A DNA stretch of 64,000 nucleotides from assembly GCF_005405905.1 (NCBI RefSeq), contig NZ_BJHU01000035.1:372001-436000 (forward strand). Direction: 5' to 3'. The notes beneath the pieces are model-generated. The model made no database searches. It had not been told where the DNA came from and saw only the letters and a list, made by a program, of their open reading frames with translations. The number at the start of each line of letters is the position of its first letter. The stretch's first letter is position 1. Shown piece after piece: positions 60,696 through 64,000 of this stretch. This DNA is from Acidovorax sp. NB1. Lineage in GTDB: Bacteria; Pseudomonadota; Gammaproteobacteria; Burkholderiales; Burkholderiaceae_C. The position numbers were made by a program, and so were the translations under genes.

Positions 60696-60803
60696 GCGGC
60701 TCACAAAACTCAGCGAAGCGGTCCTGGCTAGGCGTCGCGTCGCAGACAGTACTGGAAGTACGGCAAGACGCGACAACGACGCCAGGAGAGTTTTTTGAGC
60801 CGC
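60696..60803. repeat. 108-bp nested palindrome
   Basis: Outer arms GCGGCTCACAAAACT (60696-60710) and AGTTTTTTGAGCCGC (60789-60803) pair with one mismatch. Inside are TCCTGGC/GCCAGGA (around 60722 and 60781), GGCGTCGCGTC against GACGCGACAACGACGCC, and a central GTACT/AGTAC stem. It lies 3 bases after the stop of the binding-protein gene at 60806 and about 65 bases before the hydrolase start. Its layout parallels the element at 1172-1252. Confidence 0.7.
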
Positions 60804-60805
60804 GT

Positions 60806-61954
60806 TCATTTCATGAGGCGGCCATTGCTGCCGATTACGGTGACCTCGACGTAGCGCGAGCCGATGCGGTTGGTGGGCGAGTAGCCCAGAGTGATGCCGC
60901 CGAGGTCGTAGCTCTGCAGCGATTCGAGCGCCTTGACGACCTTGGCGCGCGTGGGCGCAGGCCCTGCACGGCGCAGAGCCTCTACCAGCACCTTGGCGCC
61001 CAGAAACTGCTCGAAGCTGGTGTAGTTGACCTCTGCCTCGGGGGCGTACTTCTTGAGCAGCGACTGGTATTCGCGCACCACGGGCAGCTGCGGCCGGTAG
61101 GGGTACGGAACCACCTGGCTGATGCCCAGGCCATGTGCGTTCTTGAGGCCCGCGAGCTTGACCAGCTCCGTCGGGTCCACCACCGAGATGTTGTAGAGCT
61201 GCGCACCACCGCCCTGCTCGCGGTAGCGCTGGATGAACGCTGCTGCAGGCTTGTTCACCGCAATCATGATGACCGCATGCACATCGACGGACTTGATGGC
61301 CTTGACGGCGTCGTCCACCTTGTCGGTATTGCGTTCGTAGCCCGCAGACACCACGAGCTTGAGGCCGCGCTTGGCCAGCGCCGCCTCCACCCCCGCCAGG
61401 CCCGCCTTGCCAAAACCATCGTCCTGGTACATCACAGCCACGCGGTTCATGCCCAGGGTGGTGAGCTGCTGCACCATGTGCTCGGCCTCGTCGGCATAGC
61501 CCGCACGCACATGAAAGATCCAGGGGTTGAACGGGTTGCGCAGCGACTCGCCCCCCGTGTAGGGCGCCACCAGCGCGGCGCCGCCCTGCTCCAGCACGCC
61601 ATCGGACAGCAACTGGGTGATGTTGGCCGTGCCTGCAAAGCCGTACAGCGCCACCACCTCGGGCTTGGCCAGCAGCTCGCGGGTTGCCTTGACGGTGTCG
61701 GCGACCTTGTAGGCGTCGTCCACCACCGACTGGCGGATGCTGGCGCCGTGCACGCCGCCCTGGGCATTCACCCAGTCAAAATAGATCTTGCCGCCCAGCA
61801 CCATCTGCGCGCCGGTGCTGGCCAGCACGCCGGTGAGCGGCGCCACCTGCCCCACCACAATCTCGGCAGCGTGCAGCGAGGGTGCTGTGGCGCCCCCCCA
61901 CATCAGCGCCAATGCTGCCGCCGCGCTGCGGCCCCATGTCTTGACTTTGTCCAT
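60806..61954 (-). CDS. Branched-chain amino-acid-type periplasmic binding protein (orphan)
   Basis: A 382-residue family 1 (LivK-like) solute-binding protein. A Sec signal ends at LHAAE; then IVVGQVAPLTGVLASTGAQM, YFDWVNAQGGVHGASIRQSV, the VALYGFAGTANITQLL loop and VAVMYQDDGFGKAGLAGVEA follow, all typical. In Burkholderiales many such proteins bind aromatic acids or other carboxylates. No LivHMGF genes are beside it, so its transporter must be encoded elsewhere. Confidence 0.9.
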   Translation of the reverse strand: MDKVKTWGRSAAAALALMWGGATAPSLHAAEIVVGQVAPLTGVLASTGAQMVLGGKIYFDWVNAQGGVHGASIRQSVVDDAYKVADTVKATRELLAKPEVVALYGFAGTANITQLLSDGVLEQGGAALVAPYTGGESLRNPFNPWIFHVRAGYADEAEHMVQQLTTLGMNRVAVMYQDDGFGKAGLAGVEAALAKRGLKLVVSAGYERNTDKVDDAVKAIKSVDVHAVIMIAVNKPAAAFIQRYREQGGGAQLYNISVVDPTELVKLAGLKNAHGLGISQVVPYPYRPQLPVVREYQSLLKKYAPEAEVNYTSFEQFLGAKVLVEALRRAGPAPTRAKVVKALESLQSYDLGGITLGYSPTNRIGSRYVEVTVIGSNGRLMK

Positions 61955-62077
61955 CTCGGTTCATCCCCTGGTTGAGTGGCTTGCAGCCGCGCCCACGGGC
62001 GGCGCTGGGGCATACAACCCCGGCGCGTGCCCGGCAGGCGACGGTGACGGTGTGTCGTCTGGCAAAGCTCCTTGGGG

Positions 62078-64000
62078 TCAGTCGGGGATGGCGATGGTGC
62101 CCGCCGTGATGGCGATGGCATTGGCGGCAGCAGGCGTGGTGGCCAGCGGCGGCACGTTGGCGGCCATGATGGCCGGGGCGCTGCCCGGTGTGCCGCCACG
62201 CGGCACCGTGCGCACCACCTGGCTGGCAGGCAAAGCCTTGCCGCTGGCGAGGTGGTCGTACACGGCGTCGAGCGCGTGGTTCAGGTACACGTGCAGCGGC
62301 ACGTAGCGGCTGTCGTAGCCCGGCAGCACCGTGGGCAGGCCGATGAAGCTGTCGAAGTGCTGGGCGTTGGCCACCTCCACGTAGCTGAGCTTGCTGGCGG
62401 CGCCCTCGACCTTCTTGTTCAGCGCGGCATAGGGGCGCGAGGTATGGCTCACGGGCAGCAGCGCATCGGCGCGGCCATGTACGATCACGGCGGGCTTGCC
62501 ACGCAGGTTACCGCTGCGGCGGGTTTCGTCCACACCGGCCTGCAGCTTCTTGGCAGCGGCGTCGGTGCCGGTGACCAGGTTGCGCAGGCACAGCGCGCCG
62601 CTCAGGTTCCAGTCGGCCACACCGGCGTCCGACACCGACAGGAAGTCGCGCGCCGGGCCCAGCTTGCCCAGGTTGTTGACCAGATTGATGCCGCCCGAGG
62701 GAGGCACGCCGTTGCCCGTAGCAAACAGCACGGGCAGCGCGGCTGCGGCCAGCGGCGTGACCCCGCCGGTGGCTGCCGTGGCGGCGTAGCTGAAGCCGCA
62801 GAGGTTGTCCCGGACGCTGGCGCGCGAGAGGCTGTTGGCAAAGGTCACGGCCACGGCCGGGGCCACTTCAAATGCAGCCAGCGAGGCATGCAGGTCGTTC
62901 GACTCGGGCTCCCAGCCATAGGCGCGCAGTTTCTCCAGCGCCTCTTCGGCCTGCGTGGCCGTGGTGCTGGCCGTGAGCAGACCCGCCGCCTTGAGCGACG
63001 CGCAGCGGTTGGGAGCGATGGGCAGCGCAGTGCTGGCAAACCCGGCCGCAAACGCTGCGGCAAAAGGGCTGGTGCTGACCGAGGGCGCGAGCGAAGCACA
63101 GGCCTGGTAGAGGTTGGCGTGGGTGGTGAAGTCCACCAGCGTCTTGCCGGTGACGGCCACATCGGCGCTGCCACGGCGCACCGTGACGCCGGGGTTGGCG
63201 GGCAGCTCCAGCGCGGGCTCAGACACGGCCACGCCGCTGATGAGGCCTTGCGTGTCCAGCTCGGCGGCGGCGATGGCAGCGCCACCGCCGTTGGAGATGC
63301 TGGATGCGATCACGATGGTGTTGGCCGGGGTCAGCGTCTTGAGGCGCTGGCCCGCTGCATCGGTGGCGCCGTAGCGCTGGTTGAGCACGTAGTAGCCAAA
63401 CTCCACCGCCTGCAGGGTGGTCGTACCCCAGTCCTTCTCGGCGTTCTGGCCCGAGTGCGCGTGCTTGAAGGCGAAGCGGTTGGGCGTGGCGGTGTTGAAG
63501 GCAGCCAGTTCGGCAGCCGTGAGGCTCGCATTAAAGGCCGCGGCCTTGCCAGCTGCAGTGGCCGTGGTGCGTGTGCCGTCGATCAGCGGCACGGTGTCAT
63601 TCATGAGGTCGTGCGGTGCGCCGCCCGTGCCCTTGTCAGAGTACGCCACGGCGCAGCCCTTCTTGAGGCCCCATTCGCCAGTGGAGATGCCGCCATACAC
63701 ACCGCGCGAGCCCGAGGCCGTGGCGGTGATCATGCAGGGCTTCTTGGGGTCGAAGCTGGCAGGCACCTGCACCATGAGGGTGACGTTCTTGCGGCCTGTG
63801 CCATCGTCGGCAAACGCGATGTATTCGGTGCCCGCCACCTTGCCCTCGCCGGTGGTGACCTTGCCCTGCGCATCCACGTTGGGGCCGTAGAGCGTGCCGT
63901 AGCCACCGGCCGCCGTCATGTCGAGCATGGCGCGGTAGTTGGTGTGGATGGCGGTACGGCGCAGCTCGGCCGCCGTGGGCTGGAGCGGGTCGGCAAATGC
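62078..64000 (-). CDS. D-(-)-3-hydroxybutyrate oligomer hydrolase, partial (N-terminus outside window)
   Basis: 641 residues are inside the window; the frame is open to the right edge (AFADPLQPTAAELRRTAIHT) and the N-terminus with any signal lies beyond. The nucleophile serine is in IVIASSISNGGGAAIAAAEL. Other family text is MVQVPASFDPKKPCMITATA, GSRGVYGGISTGEWGLKKGC, VAYSDKGTGGAPHDL and, near the end, VIVHGRADALLPVSHTSRPY. The family cleaves 3-hydroxybutyrate oligomers released from polyhydroxybutyrate. It ends 124 bases before the binding-protein gene; that gap holds no gene. Confidence 0.92.
   Translation of the reverse strand, partial: AFADPLQPTAAELRRTAIHTNYRAMLDMTAAGGYGTLYGPNVDAQGKVTTGEGKVAGTEYIAFADDGTGRKNVTLMVQVPASFDPKKPCMITATASGSRGVYGGISTGEWGLKKGCAVAYSDKGTGGAPHDLMNDTVPLIDGTRTTATAAGKAAAFNASLTAAELAAFNTATPNRFAFKHAHSGQNAEKDWGTTTLQAVEFGYYVLNQRYGATDAAGQRLKTLTPANTIVIASSISNGGGAAIAAAELDTQGLISGVAVSEPALELPANPGVTVRRGSADVAVTGKTLVDFTTHANLYQACASLAPSVSTSPFAAAFAAGFASTALPIAPNRCASLKAAGLLTASTTATQAEEALEKLRAYGWEPESNDLHASLAAFEVAPAVAVTFANSLSRASVRDNLCGFSYAATAATGGVTPLAAAALPVLFATGNGVPPSGGINLVNNLGKLGPARDFLSVSDAGVADWNLSGALCLRNLVTGTDAAAKKLQAGVDETRRSGNLRGKPAVIVHGRADALLPVSHTSRPYAALNKKVEGAASKLSYVEVANAQHFDSFIGLPTVLPGYDSRYVPLHVYLNHALDAVYDHLASGKALPASQVVRTVPRGGTPGSAPAIMAANVPPLATTPAAANAIAITAGTIAIPD

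Noticed and set aside
1-64000. CRISPR arrays, insertion sequences, transposases, rRNA, prophage genes or a replication origin
   Set aside because: No regular spacer-repeat series, no transposase or integrase frame, no rRNA-like stretch and no cluster of DnaA-type boxes was seen on reading both strands. The repeats found are short, dispersed and non-coding except copy E.

Overview
The window is a high-GC chromosomal segment whose gene content and dialect point to a betaproteobacterium of the Comamonadaceae (Acidovorax-like). Signs of this are the tig-clpP-clpX-lon block, several Bug/TctC periplasmic binding proteins, TctDE-type regulators, squalene genes of the hpnCDE type, short intergenic repeats of the kind seen in that family, and an end gene for a 3-hydroxybutyrate-oligomer hydrolase, which suggests a polyhydroxybutyrate maker. 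No insertion sequence, prophage, CRISPR array, rRNA or replication origin is visible. Both ends cut through genes (lon on the left, the oligomer hydrolase on the right).

Layout. 1-4.9 kb: protein quality control (lon, clpX, clpP, tig, all minus) and tRNA-Leu(UAG). 5-9.5 kb: an RND efflux pair with a TetR-like dyad upstream. 9.5-18.4 kb: squalene synthesis, with hpnC parted from hpnD-hpnE by a membrane protein, sdaA, a lone periplasmic binding protein and a TRAP permease pair. 18.5-23.2 kb: two Bug proteins, one in an operon with a TctD/TctE-like two-component system. 23.3-25.9 kb: small housekeeping and unknown genes. 26-33 kb: a minus-strand operon in which a histidine/glutamate-type ABC importer precedes kguE, kguK, kguD and a PtxS-like LacI repressor, with a perfect PtxS operator in front, so it is very probably a 2-ketogluconate operon with an unexpected transporter. 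33-37 kb: hemH and a Lon-like protease. 37-38 kb: a compositionally foreign PIN-domain gene. 38-45 kb: hydrolases, a carotenoid-oxygenase operon, a methyltransferase and a LysR regulator. 45.3-50.8 kb: esterase, SDR alcohol dehydrogenase and aldehyde dehydrogenase behind a sigma-54 promoter, divergent from a XylR/DmpR-like activator with its upstream activating sites. 50.9-52 kb: a ParD-like antitoxin gene coupled to a methionine aminopeptidase. 53.3-58.8 kb: a light/DNA-repair operon (lipocalin, FAD oxidoreductase, DUF2256, DASH-type photolyase, FeS photolyase, perhaps an SDR). 58.9-64 kb: glutaredoxin, DM13 protein, hydrolase, lone branched-chain amino-acid-type binding protein and the partial oligomer hydrolase.

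The best leads are the kgu operon with a PAAT-type ABC importer, the aryl-ester-like sigma-54 module, the ParD-like/methionine aminopeptidase pair under a palindrome, and a dispersed repeat family of which four copies abut or enter gene 3' ends and one has become the C-terminal tail of the efflux adaptor. Functions are assigned from sequence reading alone; no database search was run.
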